From NCBI GenBank assembly GCA_023434855.1, contig JAEYSJ010000367.1, positions 1-37,725 of the forward strand: a stretch of 37,725 nt of DNA. The letters run 5' to 3'. Source of the DNA: Bacillota bacterium (lineage in GTDB: Bacteria; Bacillota_C; Negativicutes; JAEYSJ01). The translations under genes and the position numbers were made by a program. Below are positions 1 through 12,115 of this stretch, piece by piece (position 1 is the first letter of the stretch; every line of letters starts with the position of its first letter). Under the pieces are notes generated by a model that searched no databases, was not told the DNA's origin, and saw only the letters and a program-made list of their open reading frames with translations.

Positions 1-901
<901 letters not shown>

Positions 902-964
902 TTATTAGATCGCGTATCAGTACCTTAGTCAACAACCTTTAAAATATTGTATTCTTTTCAAAAG

Positions 965-1816
965 CTATTTAAGTGCCTCAGCGCCGCCCACAATCTCGGA
1001 AATTTCGCGGGTAATGGTGGCCTGACGGACTTTATTGTAATTCAACACAAGTTTGGCTATTAGTTCTTCGGCATTATCCGTAGCTGAACCCATAGCGGTC
1101 ATACGGGCACCGAGCTCACTGGCCGCCGATTGCAGTAATGCGCCGTAAACAGCTGTTTCCAGATATTTAGGCAGCAGCAAGTCCAGTACTTCGGCAGGGG
1201 ACGGTTCAAAGATGTATTCTTTGTGCCCGGCATCCCCCTGTTCTGACGTATCAGTCAGCGGCAGTAATTTTATAGTGGTCGGCTTTTGGTTAATCGGGGA
1301 ATAAAACTGGGTATATACCAGATAAATTTCATCATATTCACCAGCTTTAAAGCTGTCGGCCAAAGCTTGGGCAATGGCCACAGCATGGTGGTACGCCGGT
1401 CTTTCGGAAAATCCGGTATACTCCTGATCAACACTGTAGCCACGACGCCGGAAATAATCCCTGGCTTTGCGGCCAACTGTCACCAGTCCCACATTACTCT
1501 TACCCTTAATCTGCGGCATTACTTCTTTGAACAAGTTTGATGAATACGCGCCAGCCAAACCTTTATCCGCACTTAGAATAAGGTAGCCTACCCTTTTTAC
1601 TTCCCTAACTTCTAAAAGCGGGTGGGTTGTATCACGTACATTGGGCGCCACACTGGCCAGCACTTCCCGGATTTTCTCGGTATAAGGACGGCTGGCAATA
1701 GCCCGCTCCTGGGCCCGGCGCAGGCGAGCTGCAGCAACCATCTTCATGGCCTTGGTGATCTGCTCAATGTTCTTTACGCTCTTAATGCGGCGGCGTATAT
1801 CCCGTGCACTAGGCAT
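965..1816 (-). CDS. atpG: ATP synthase F1 subunit gamma
   Basis: Central stalk subunit that rotates inside the alpha3beta3 hexamer and couples the c-ring to catalysis. The 283-residue product has the usual family length. The conserved N-terminal helix (SARDIRRRIKSVKNIEQITKAMKMVAAARLRRAQ, given in two pieces here: residues 3-20 and 21-37) and the C-terminal helix with NKVRQATITREISEIVGGAEAL are both typical. The ATG at 1816 lies only 6 nt after the atpA stop, so the two genes are translated from one message. Nothing unusual was seen in it. Confidence 0.98.
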   Translation of the reverse strand: MPSARDIRRRIKSVKNIEQITKAMKMVAAARLRRAQERAIASRPYTEKIREVLASVAPNVRDTTHPLLEVREVKRVGYLILSADKGLAGAYSSNLFKEVMPQIKGKSNVGLVTVGRKARDYFRRRGYSVDQEYTGFSERPAYHHAVAIAQALADSFKAGEYDEIYLVYTQFYSPINQKPTTIKLLPLTDTSEQGDAGHKEYIFEPSPAEVLDLLLPKYLETAVYGALLQSAASELGARMTAMGSATDNAEELIAKLVLNYNKVRQATITREISEIVGGAEALK

Positions 1817-1822
1817 ATGTTA

Positions 1823-3920
<2,098 letters not shown>

Positions 3921-3927
<7 letters not shown>

Positions 3928-4424
3928 GGCAAACCACCTATTTTCTTCTCATCCAATTTGTCAATGAAGTCAACTACCAGTTTGCTATTAGTTTCAGCAT
4001 CTAAATTGTGACCAATTATTTTGGTGGCGGCAGCCATGGATAAGGCAACCACTTCGCCTCTAAGCTCAGCCAGCGCGTGATCACGCTCACGGGCAATTTC
4101 TTCCTGAGCGGCCTTTAAGAGCCGGGCATTTTCTGCACGGGCTTCAGCCAAAATTTCTTCCTTGGTCTGTTCTGCCAATTTCATTGCTTTGTCAACAATA
4201 GCCTGGGCTTGCGTCCGGGCTGCGGCCAACTGCTCCTGATACTCACGCTTCAACTGCTCGGCAGCGGCTTTTTCCCGTTCTGCCGTTTCTATGCTATCCA
4301 CAATTTTGGCCTGGCGGTCTGCCAGAGCCTGCATTAACGGTTTATACGCGAATTTTGCCAGGATGAAAACCAAGATCAGAAAATTAAAAATCTGCGCTAA
4401 TAGCGTCCCATTTAAATCAACCAA
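3921..4424 (-). CDS. atpF: ATP synthase Fo subunit b
   Basis: Membrane-anchored dimerising stator subunit. It has one N-terminal hydrophobic helix (roughly residues 5-25) followed by a long charged, Ala/Glu/Lys/Arg-rich coiled coil, the classical b-subunit layout. I place the start at TTG 4424 (MVDLNGTLLAQIFNFLIL, 167 residues), because AAAGAGGAGG sits 8 nt upstream. The longer frame from ATG 4457 would add 11 polar residues encoded across that ribosome binding site and has no site of its own. The gene is followed by atpH with a 7-nt overlap. Confidence 0.95.
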
Positions 4425-4500
4425 TGAGGGCACCTCCTCTTTCCGGCGTGTAGGCATTACTGGCAGGATAAGGCTCCTGCCAGCACCCTGTAACGCTTAA

Positions 4501-4773
<273 letters not shown>

Positions 4774-4828
4774 TTATTTTCACATTAAGGTTTGTAAATT
4801 AGCAATCATGAAAAACCTGACAATCTTT

Positions 4829-5524
<696 letters not shown>

Positions 5525-5917
5525 TCACCGCAATTTTTTCTGGTTAAAAACCCCTTGAACCACAAGTACTACGGCATTAAACAATATGACTATATGAAGT
5601 GAGAATAAACCCACTATTGCCGCCCCAAAATTAATATTAGAAATACCAACAGCCAAAACAAGCATTAATACCACAAAGGCAAGCCGCACCAGCCACCCGG
5701 ACCGCATATAGGCAATGGCCTTATGCAGCGGCATCTCGGCACTTTTCTTCACCCTGTAGCACATCAGCAAAAAATATATCATGCTGGTGGCAATACCTAA
5801 GGCCAGACCGGGCACTACGTTGTCCAATCCGGCGGCATAAGCGCTGACACCAACAAACAATCCCCATACTATCATCTGGAGTACAGTACGTTTTACTTCA
5901 ATCACATAATCTTGCAT
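5525..5917 (-). CDS. atpI: ATP synthase subunit I family protein
   Basis: Small membrane protein of 130 residues with four hydrophobic segments (about residues 12-30, 33-52, 72-92 and 95-120), matching the AtpI/ATP synthase subunit I family. Established knowledge: AtpI proteins help assemble or stabilise the c-ring and may bind Mg2+ or Ca2+. It lies between atpZ and atpB and runs in the same direction, 8 nt downstream of atpZ. Sequence conservation in this family is low, so the assignment rests on size, hydropathy and position. Confidence 0.85.
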   Translation of the reverse strand: MQDYVIEVKRTVLQMIVWGLFVGVSAYAAGLDNVVPGLALGIATSMIYFLLMCYRVKKSAEMPLHKAIAYMRSGWLVRLAFVVLMLVLAVGISNINFGAAIVGLFSLHIVILFNAVVLVVQGVFNQKKLR

Positions 5918-5925
5918 ATACCTTA

Positions 5926-6141
5926 TTATGATCCTTGCATGATTTTTTTATATGTAGCCCATAATCCGGTTATCATGCCCAGCACGATGCCCGCGACTGT
6001 TGCCCATGGACTACTCTCAAGCCAGTTGTCAATCGCCCGACCGAGAAACAATCCGACTGCAACGGTGGCAACCATGTTCAAACCTATAGTGCTTACCATG
6101 CCGATTGCAGCAAACAGCGGGCGTTTGTCGTCCTTTCTCAT
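5926..6141 (-). CDS. atpZ: AtpZ/AtpI family membrane protein
   Basis: First gene of the atp operon. The 71-residue product has two transmembrane segments and the family signature GLFLGRAIDNWLESSPWATVAG, where the second helix starts with a Gly-rich stretch. AtpZ acts with AtpI as an assembly or cation-handling accessory of the F1Fo synthase. GGAGGGG lies 6 nt before the ATG. A predicted promoter lies about 45 nt upstream, so the operon probably starts here and not in wecB. Confidence 0.85.
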   Translation of the reverse strand: MRKDDKRPLFAAIGMVSTIGLNMVATVAVGLFLGRAIDNWLESSPWATVAGIVLGMITGLWATYKKIMQGS

Positions 6142-6183
6142 ATGCTGCCCCTCCGCCCTTAAAGCCTATCAGTACAGTAAACT

Positions 6184-6212
6184 ATTATATCCGAACAGGA
6201 TAATTTCTATAA
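6184..6212 (-). promoter_or_regulatory. Predicted promoter of the atp operon
   Basis: On the minus strand a perfect TATAAT -10 box (6184-6189) lies about 45 nt upstream of the atpZ start. The -35 at 17-bp spacing (TTATAG) is weak; a better TTGTCG lies seven bases farther out. The 6142-6349 gap holds no gene, and no convincing terminator after wecB is visible, so read-through from wecB is also possible. Confidence 0.45.
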
Positions 6213-6349
6213 CCGACAATTACAGTTTATTCTCCATGAAAGCGGTAAATCCTGCTGGCGATAACACAAAAAACCAAAAACTTCTCGTAATTCTCTGTTA
6301 ACATAATTTTGAAGTAAAATACTTTCCTTAATTCGTCAAAGTTCTACAT

Positions 6350-7501
6350 TTATATGAACTGGTCTGGCCACCTGTCAGACAGGCCATGTTTCCATAAAAT
6401 TGTCTGCACAATGCGTCTGGCGGCCTGCCCATCCCCATACGGATTACAGGCATTAGCCATATGTTCATACTCTTTTTTATTTGCCAGCAGCAAGCGCGCT
6501 TCCCTGTATACACTGTCTCTTGCTGTGCCGATAAGCTTGACTGTACCGGCTTTAATCGCTTCCGGCCGTTCAGTAGTATCACGCAATACCAACACAGGCT
6601 TGCCGAGGGCAGGAGCTTCTTCCTGAATACCGCCTGAATCGGTGAGTATTAAATAGGACCGGGCCAATAAGTTGGCAAAAGGCTGATAGTCAAGGGGGTC
6701 AATCAAATGAATTCTTGAAAGGCCACCCAATTCAGTATTGACAATATCCCGCACCAATGGATTTTTATGCACAGGAAAAACTACTTCGACATCGGCAAAC
6801 TCGGTAACAATATCACGCAATGCCTGGTATACGTGCCGCATGGGTTCACCCAGGTTTTCCCGGCGGTGGGTTGTCACCAGAATTACTTTTTTATCAGTGT
6901 AATTAATCTTGGCGAGCAATTGATCGGCAAACTGATAGTTGGGCTTTACAGTGGCCAACAAAGCATCAATAACAGTATTGCCTGTAACAACTATAGATGA
7001 TTCCCCGACTGCCTCAGTAATAAGATTTTCCCGGGCCGTTGCAGTCGGCGCAAAATGCAAATCAGCCAGCGAGCCGGTAAGTTTCCGATTCATTTCTTCG
7101 GGAAATGGTGAATACTTGTCACGCGTCCTTAACCCTGCCTCAACGTGACCGACCGTAACCTGATGATAAAAAGCCGCCAGAGCGCCGGCAAAAGTAGTCG
7201 TGGTATCACCATGGACCAGGACTATATCGGGCTTTTCTTTAGCAAAAACCTCATTGAGACCTTGCATTGCGCGGCAGGTAATGTCAAATAATGTTTGGCC
7301 CTGAGCCATAATGTCCAAATCATGATCAGGTGCAATTTGAAATAAATCAAGTACCTGGTCCAACATTTCCCTGTGCTGTGCTGTAACAGCAACTACCGGG
7401 GCGATGAATTCCGGATATTTAGCCAATTCCAAAACTACCGGAGCCATTTTGATAGCTTCAGGCCGTGTACCGAAGACTGTCATTACCTTAATACGCTGCA
7501 T
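6350..7501 (-). CDS. wecB: UDP-N-acetylglucosamine 2-epimerase (non-hydrolysing)
   Basis: Interconverts UDP-GlcNAc and UDP-ManNAc, giving the ManNAc donor used for wall or envelope polymers (called mnaA in Bacillus). The 383 residues match the family length. Signature elements are GTRPEAIKMAP at 11-21, HGDTTTT (D99), GHVEAGLRT (E121), PFPEEMNR (E135/E136) and TTHRRENLG (H212), which line up with the catalytic acids and histidine of the family. The UDP-binding stretch SGGIQEEAP is also present. It lies downstream of tagO but is separated from it by a terminator and a repeat element, so it probably has its own promoter. Confidence 0.96.
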   Translation of the reverse strand: MQRIKVMTVFGTRPEAIKMAPVVLELAKYPEFIAPVVAVTAQHREMLDQVLDLFQIAPDHDLDIMAQGQTLFDITCRAMQGLNEVFAKEKPDIVLVHGDTTTTFAGALAAFYHQVTVGHVEAGLRTRDKYSPFPEEMNRKLTGSLADLHFAPTATARENLITEAVGESSIVVTGNTVIDALLATVKPNYQFADQLLAKINYTDKKVILVTTHRRENLGEPMRHVYQALRDIVTEFADVEVVFPVHKNPLVRDIVNTELGGLSRIHLIDPLDYQPFANLLARSYLILTDSGGIQEEAPALGKPVLVLRDTTERPEAIKAGTVKLIGTARDSVYREARLLLANKKEYEHMANACNPYGDGQAARRIVQTILWKHGLSDRWPDQFI

Positions 7502-7550
7502 AAAATCGCTTCCTTTCTTAAGAAAACCGCTATCGCGGCTTTGGGTATAC

Positions 7551-7790
7551 GGCTAACCACAGAGGACGCAGTGGTATTTTATTATTTCTTGTACTCCTTA
7601 CTACGTCCCTAACTCAATGTATTCACTTTATAACAGTTAGTACAAGTCCCCTTATTCCTCGCGGCGTCCTGAACTCAGAATATTACCCAGGGCCCACAGA
7701 TAATGTCATATAATATCCTGATTTGATTGCACGAATGTATATTCGAGCCGTTCCACTCTGTGTCCTCTGCGTCCTCTGTGGTTCAAAAAC
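7551..7790. repeat. ACAGAGGA-type palindromic repeat, copy A (long form)
   Basis: Begins GGCTAACCACAGAGGACGCAG and ends with TCCTCTGCGTCCTCTGTGG followed by TTCAAAAAC, so the two ends are inverted repeats of each other built from heptad-like units. The ~190-nt interior has no convincing gene. The same family occurs at 16079, 16858, 28931 and 32834. Together with the terminator at 7847-7869 this accounts for the 7502-7924 gap between wecB and tagO. Confidence 0.85.
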
Positions 7791-7841
7791 ATTAGCCCCA
7801 AACAACCCACTGCCCAAAAGCTTATACTTTTTTATATTACC

Positions 7842-7869
7842 AAAAACGGGCGGGCTTTACGCCCGCCCG
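7842..7869 (-). terminator. Rho-independent terminator of tagO
   Basis: Perfect 9-bp GC stem (CGGGCGGGC at 7847-7855 with GCCCGCCCG at 7861-7869) around a 5-nt loop. On the minus strand it is followed by TTTTT. It lies about 55 nt past the tagO stop. Confidence 0.9.
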
Positions 7870-7924
7870 CCAAAATTAACATTTGTGCAGACTTTACTAT
7901 CATATCATCTTAATGTCAGTCGAC

Positions 7925-8953
7925 TTAATGACTTTCCACCGATTTTGAAGCTTTGAAAACCCCCACTTTTTTGGCACCCAGGAAGGCAACACATAATAAA
8001 GCAACAATAATAACCATCCCTAAAGCATGGTTAACTTCTGTCAGAACAATGGCACTTAACCCCAGACAGCCGCTGATGACATACATTAACAACACCGCCT
8101 GCTTTTGGGAAAAACCCATTTCCAGCAAACGATGATGTAAATGCCCTTTATCCGGTTTGAAAATCGGACGCCCGCTCATATAACGGCGGATTATAGCGAA
8201 GGCAGTATCCATTATTGGCAGACCTAATGCCACAATCGGCACTATCAGCGCAATAGTTGCCGCGCTTTTAACGGCGCCAAGAATTGAAACCCCCGCCAGC
8301 ATATACCCTAAAAACATACTGCCGGTATCTCCCATGAATATTTTGGCAGGGTTAAAATTATGCTGTAAAAAACCCATGGCACTGCCGGCCAGTGCAGCCG
8401 TCAAAATCGCCACTGTCCAGAAATTTTGCTGTAAAGCCACCATCAAAATGGTAACAGAGGCAATGGTGGATACACCTGCTGCCAAACCATCCAAGCCGTC
8501 AATCAAATTTACCGTATTAGTAAGACTGACAACCCACATGATGGTAACAGGAACAGAAAAATAATCTATATATAACATATCGCCAAAAGGATTGGTCAGC
8601 CACTCAATTCGCACTCCAAACAATATCAGCACCATCGCGGCTAAAATCTGTCCAAGCAGCTTGGCCTTTGCCGGAAGTTGTTTTAAATCATCTATAATAC
8701 CAACAATCAAAATAACGGTACCACCCATTAATAGTCCCATAATTTCACGGCTGATGTGCAAACTAGCCAGTACTGCCAATACAAAGCCGGCATAAATAGC
8801 CAATCCCCCCATCCGGGGAATAGGTCTGGTATGCACTTTGCGGGCATCCGGTGCATCCAGCGCGCCTGCCTTAATAGCCAATTCTTTCACGCGCGGCGTT
8901 ATGAAATACGCAACGACCAGCGCTACTGTAAATGCAACAACATATGTCTGCAT
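7925..8953 (-). CDS. tagO: Undecaprenyl-phosphate GlcNAc-1-phosphate transferase (WecA/TagO/MraY family)
   Basis: Integral membrane enzyme that moves a sugar-1-phosphate, most likely GlcNAc-1-P from UDP-GlcNAc, onto undecaprenyl phosphate, starting an envelope polysaccharide or teichoic-acid-like polymer. The 342 residues form about ten to eleven transmembrane segments. Family motifs are IIDDLKQLP (D88, D89), NLIDGLDGLAAG (149-160), FMGDTGSMFLG (207-216) and the cytoplasmic HLHHRLLEMG (271-280), which distinguishes the WecA/TagO branch from MraY. ATGGGGTG precedes the ATG and a strong promoter lies upstream. The neighbouring wecB fits the same pathway. Whether the organism uses the lipid for teichoic-acid-like chains, LPS O-antigen or another glycan cannot be seen here. 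Confidence 0.93.
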   Translation of the reverse strand: MQTYVVAFTVALVVAYFITPRVKELAIKAGALDAPDARKVHTRPIPRMGGLAIYAGFVLAVLASLHISREIMGLLMGGTVILIVGIIDDLKQLPAKAKLLGQILAAMVLILFGVRIEWLTNPFGDMLYIDYFSVPVTIMWVVSLTNTVNLIDGLDGLAAGVSTIASVTILMVALQQNFWTVAILTAALAGSAMGFLQHNFNPAKIFMGDTGSMFLGYMLAGVSILGAVKSAATIALIVPIVALGLPIMDTAFAIIRRYMSGRPIFKPDKGHLHHRLLEMGFSQKQAVLLMYVISGCLGLSAIVLTEVNHALGMVIIVALLCVAFLGAKKVGVFKASKSVESH

Positions 8954-8985
8954 TTGTTAACACCCCATTTCTACACAACATCCCC

Positions 8986-9015
8986 ATTGTAACTCACCTA
9001 TACAAAACTTGTCAA
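8986..9015 (-). promoter_or_regulatory. Predicted sigma-A promoter of tagO
   Basis: On the minus strand TTGACA (9010-9015) and TACAAT (8986-8991) are separated by 18 bp. The -10 lies about 33 nt before the tagO ATG. Confidence 0.75.
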
Positions 9016-9183
9016 ATAACGATTATGCGCCCAAACCTGGTTTACGGCAACTAATTTCATCACCACTAAGTATATTCATTATAAACGGACAATATAACCC
9101 CATAAATCGTTTAAACCGCCCATAAATAGGCATTTGAAAACATTCCGCCATCTAACATGCTAAAGATTCTGCTGACAATCAGT

Positions 9184-9250
9184 TGAAAGGATAGACGGAA
9201 CTCCAGCGTTTGCGACAGATGGCAGCGGAATCACGTCCGCCCTTTATGCC
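9184..9250. repeat. Hairpin repeat containing GCGACAGATGGCAGCG, copy 1
   Basis: Imperfect palindrome whose core, TTGCGACAGATGGCAGCG, is flanked by GACGGAACT and ACGTCCG-like arms. It recurs at 23493-23561, where the arms pair much better. It lies in the gene-free 8954-9538 stretch. Confidence 0.75.
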
Positions 9251-9257
9251 GGTAACC

Positions 9258-9535
9258 AGGAGTTTGTTGCAAAAGTCATTTTGGTGCAAGCCCGTCCACA
9301 ATATATCTACATTTATCTAACGATAAGCCCTATAATAGAGGCTGTTACAAAATACCCGTCTCTGTCGTTAGGCCTTTCAGTAGTGACCAGATATGCCCTT
9401 GCTGTGCGGTTTCCCGGGCGTTTAACATTAGGGTATTTTATAACAGTTTAAAATAATATTAAGGAAAGTGTGTTTTTTGAAACACACTCTATTGTGGACA
9501 TTATGGATGATTCAAGGGTTTTGCAACAACCTCCT
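9258..9535. mobile_element. MITE-like region with 17-bp inverted repeats
   Basis: AGGAGTTTGTTGCAAAA at 9258-9274 is matched in inverted orientation by TTTTGCAACAACCTCCT at 9519-9535 (16 of 17 positions). The enclosed 278 bp encode nothing recognisable and contain the CTGTTACAAAATACCC element at 9341-9489. The right end lies 3 nt past the stop codon of the MazG-like gene. No transposase gene is present; a non-autonomous element is the simplest reading, but no target-site duplication was confirmed. Confidence 0.55.
9341..9489 (+). repeat. CTGTTACAAAATACCC element, copy 1
   Basis: About 150 bp. CTGTTACAAAATACCC (9342-9357) and GGGTATTTTATAACAG (9431-9446) are inverted repeats, followed by AT-rich sequence and the perfect hairpin AGTGTGTTT-TTTG-AAACACACT. 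A diverged second copy in the same orientation lies at 31296-31449. Confidence 0.75.
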
Positions 9536-9538
9536 AGA

Positions 9539-10207
9539 TCAAGCACAATAGCCTTTGCGGCGCAGTTTGGCGATATGGCTGTCAATAAGGGCAGGCACAT
9601 CAACAACATACTTTTCCGCTAAAATATACATCATGGTAAAACAGCACTGGGCCACATCCAGAAGTTCTCTGGCACACCCGGCAAGAACAGCTTCATCATC
9701 CAGCAGACGCTGCTCACCGGATGCTCCGGCGCGTTTACCTAAGTATTGCGTCAATTCCCCTAACTCCTCCTGGATTTTACACACCGTTGTCAGCAGGGTA
9801 ACCTGCTCCAGCACCAGCCGGGGCAGTTCCAGATATTTATAATTACCTTCAGTTGTAATGCGATAATTACGCGTATTGTCAAACCGATAGCCTTTTGCCG
9901 CAAGTTTGCCCAAATGAGTTTCAATTAATGCGTCGGCCTGCATGCCAGAAAAGCCCTCAATATCCTCCATTACAAAAATCATGGTAACACAAGTCTGAGC
10001 CACATCCAGAAGTTCCCCGGCCACATCATACAATAACATTCCGGCCGCTTCATGAACGGCGATAATCTCAGGCGCCAAGCCCTCATAAGGCAAAAATTTC
10101 AAAACGGCCCGCGCCAATTCTCCCGCCTCTTCCATTATTTTCAGCAAGGTGGAATCCAAAGTAGGCTTAAGATTATTCAATTTGGGCAAATAAACAGCCT
10201 CAAGCAC
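9539..10207 (-). CDS. Tandem-duplicated MazG-like (all-alpha NTP pyrophosphohydrolase) protein
   Basis: A 222-residue protein made of two homologous halves. Each half has an EExxE helix (EEAGE at 26-30; EELGE at 147-151) followed by an ExxD helix (ELLD at 65-68; ELLD at 181-184) with DVAQxC, and ends in a similar HxxKLxxKGY segment. These are the Mg2+-binding acidic motifs of MazG/dUTPase-like all-alpha NTP pyrophosphatases, which hydrolyse (d)NTPs to monophosphates; the substrate here is unknown. GTG at 10207 was chosen because AAAGGG lies about 9 nt upstream; a TTG at 10243 would add 12 residues but has no ribosome binding site. It lies 89 nt downstream of the SIR2-like gene and may share its transcript. 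Confidence 0.8.
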   Translation of the reverse strand: MLEAVYLPKLNNLKPTLDSTLLKIMEEAGELARAVLKFLPYEGLAPEIIAVHEAAGMLLYDVAGELLDVAQTCVTMIFVMEDIEGFSGMQADALIETHLGKLAAKGYRFDNTRNYRITTEGNYKYLELPRLVLEQVTLLTTVCKIQEELGELTQYLGKRAGASGEQRLLDDEAVLAGCARELLDVAQCCFTMMYILAEKYVVDVPALIDSHIAKLRRKGYCA

Positions 10208-10296
10208 AATAACCGACCCTTTCTTACAAGCCCTATGACTCAAATTCTAGCATATTAAGCATAGTTTGTATATATTTTAAATATTTACAATATTTG

Positions 10297-11979
10297 TTAG
10301 AACCTGCTTACTTTGTTATCGGAGAACCGTTCCCGGGGATACAGCAATTCCTTTACCTTGCGATAAGAAGCTTCATTTCTATTATCGATAAAAACCCGGG
10401 GAATACCGCAAGCATAGCCACGTACCTGATCTTCGGCAAATATTTCCTGCGCAGATTGGACAGCTTTGGTGAAGGCGGATTGCGGCCCGGATTTTTTTAA
10501 ATATTCTTTTAGTTCAGCGCCTTTTAACCAACAGTCAGGTGCTTCCTGTTGTTTTCCCACAATTACTGAGCAATACGGCGCCCGTCCCCGTTTTTGCCGT
10601 GCCGATAACAGGCTACGATATATAACGTCATCCGCTGGTATCGTATAACCCATCAGTACAACATGCTCAGCATTTTCCAACGCCACCCGCATATCACGCT
10701 GAATTTCTTCCAGAAAAGGCGCGTAGCCGGCTTTAAAGTTGCTTTGCATCACCAACGGCGTATGCTTTAATTCGGTTAATGTGCCACAATGCACACATTG
10801 CACCACATCGGCCATCCCCATTTTGTGAGCTACCAATTCCTCATGCGATCCGGGTTTTCGCCAACTGTCCGTAAACCCAGGCAGCAAAGGCGGGGGAAAC
10901 AAACTGGGAGAGGCATACCGCCACTCATTACCCAGATACATAGTCAGCTTGCCGCAGCTCGGACACTCCCGCCAACTGGAACAGCCATGGGGAAAGTAAA
11001 TTTTCCCCAGCCTTACCCGCCGGGAAACCACATGCCCGGTATTATTCGTACGCTGGACTACTGATTCATTAAAGGGATACCAAACATTGATTTCGGGCGA
11101 ATCCACGGGGCGCACACCCATAAAGCAGCTTAGATCATAAAACATTTTCAATGGTACTGCCGGATCCTCTATACAAGGCGCCAGCTGTGATCTGTTGGCT
11201 TTTTTGTGCGCGTTAAAAATAAGCCAGAGCATTATAGGATCCCAGTTCATGCTAATAAGCGCGTAACTAAATAAATAAAACTGCCGTCGATGAATTCCAT
11301 GGCCTTGCTGATAAAATCGCGAACCTTCTTCCTGCATCAATCCGGCCAGAATTTCCGCAAAACTAATATATTGCTGCAAAATATCGTTATTTTGCTGTAA
11401 AGCTTTTTGGTAGTCAAAAAAGTGAAGAAGTCCGATCAACATGACCAAAGCGTTTCTGGCCACTGCCAGGGCCTCGGCCGGAACAAACCGTTGACCGGCT
11501 CCATCTGAACTATACACATAGAAACCATGACGGCTCTGAATGTGCATATCTAAAAGATTGAACAAATCCTGCAATTTAAAAGACCGGGCGTCATGTCCCG
11601 GGCAAACGTGCACTACCTGCCGTAAAGTACCCCAGTCATAGGTATTACGCAACTCCCGGCCCCGTTTTTTGCGTTCATCCTCTGACAACAAAGGAAATTG
11701 CCGTGTCAAAGCTTGCGTTTGGGCGGGCGTGGGGAAGTCCGCCCGTCCGTCATCATCATCGCCCAGAATAATTAATAAATCGGATACACCGCTGATCACA
11801 GACTCCCGGGAGAATCCGGCAGTTACCCGGGCCATTAAACTCCGGCCGTTCTCGGCCAAAAGATAAATTGCCTGACCTAGCTCGTTGGTAGTATGTATAT
11901 TCAGTGCCCGTGTTGCCCCAGCTCCCCAAAAAATGACTGTTTCCGGCCAGATGGGCTTATAGCTAGGCAACTCACTCAT
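10297..11979 (-). CDS. Divergent SIR2-like protein with Cys4 zinc module
   Basis: A 560-residue protein that I do not recognise by name, but whose motifs follow sirtuin order: GAGAT at 19-23 (NAD-binding Gly-rich loop), SMNWDP at 243-248 (where sirtuins have TQNID and SIR2-like proteins TNYD), FPHG at 329-332 (candidate catalytic His 331), two zinc-type pairs CPSC (339-342) and CVHC (395-398), and MGYTIPADD at 443-451 (where sirtuins have GTS). This supports a SIR2-fold NAD-binding protein, deacylase or NADase; the large insert at about 60-240 is unexplained. ATG 11979 was chosen because GGAAGGCGG lies 7 nt upstream; upstream in-frame codons would add 38 residues across a palindrome. Neighbours are a NiaP-like transporter and a MazG-like protein. 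The function is inferred. Confidence 0.65.
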   Translation of the reverse strand: MSELPSYKPIWPETVIFWGAGATRALNIHTTNELGQAIYLLAENGRSLMARVTAGFSRESVISGVSDLLIILGDDDDGRADFPTPAQTQALTRQFPLLSEDERKKRGRELRNTYDWGTLRQVVHVCPGHDARSFKLQDLFNLLDMHIQSRHGFYVYSSDGAGQRFVPAEALAVARNALVMLIGLLHFFDYQKALQQNNDILQQYISFAEILAGLMQEEGSRFYQQGHGIHRRQFYLFSYALISMNWDPIMLWLIFNAHKKANRSQLAPCIEDPAVPLKMFYDLSCFMGVRPVDSPEINVWYPFNESVVQRTNNTGHVVSRRVRLGKIYFPHGCSSWRECPSCGKLTMYLGNEWRYASPSLFPPPLLPGFTDSWRKPGSHEELVAHKMGMADVVQCVHCGTLTELKHTPLVMQSNFKAGYAPFLEEIQRDMRVALENAEHVVLMGYTIPADDVIYRSLLSARQKRGRAPYCSVIVGKQQEAPDCWLKGAELKEYLKKSGPQSAFTKAVQSAQEIFAEDQVRGYACGIPRVFIDNRNEASYRKVKELLYPRERFSDNKVSRF

Positions 11980-11994
11980 CAAATTACCGCCTTC

Positions 11995-12031
11995 CGTAAA
12001 TATAATCGTATTAGTAATACACATATTTACG
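11995..12031 (-). promoter_or_regulatory. Nested dyad just upstream of the SIR2-like gene
   Basis: CGTAAATAT (11995-12003) pairs with ATATTTACG (12023-12031), and inside it GTATTA (12008-12013) pairs with TAATAC (12015-12020), with almost the same centre. The proximal edge touches the ribosome binding site of the SIR2-like gene. It could be a repressor operator or an RNA hairpin controlling translation. No regulator is identified. Confidence 0.5.
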
Positions 12032-12115
12032 AAATTTATGCGATCCATAATACTGGTCAGTGCTTTAAGTTTACGAAAGTTATTTAATAACACGCTGCGT
12101 TTATTGCAACACTTT

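Noticed and set aside
7723..7956. Small open frame encoding LCVLCVLCG-type peptide, and similar frames at 28882-29103
   Set aside because: They are translations of the ACAGAGGA palindromic repeats, which give the same Cys/Leu/Pro-rich peptide wherever they occur.
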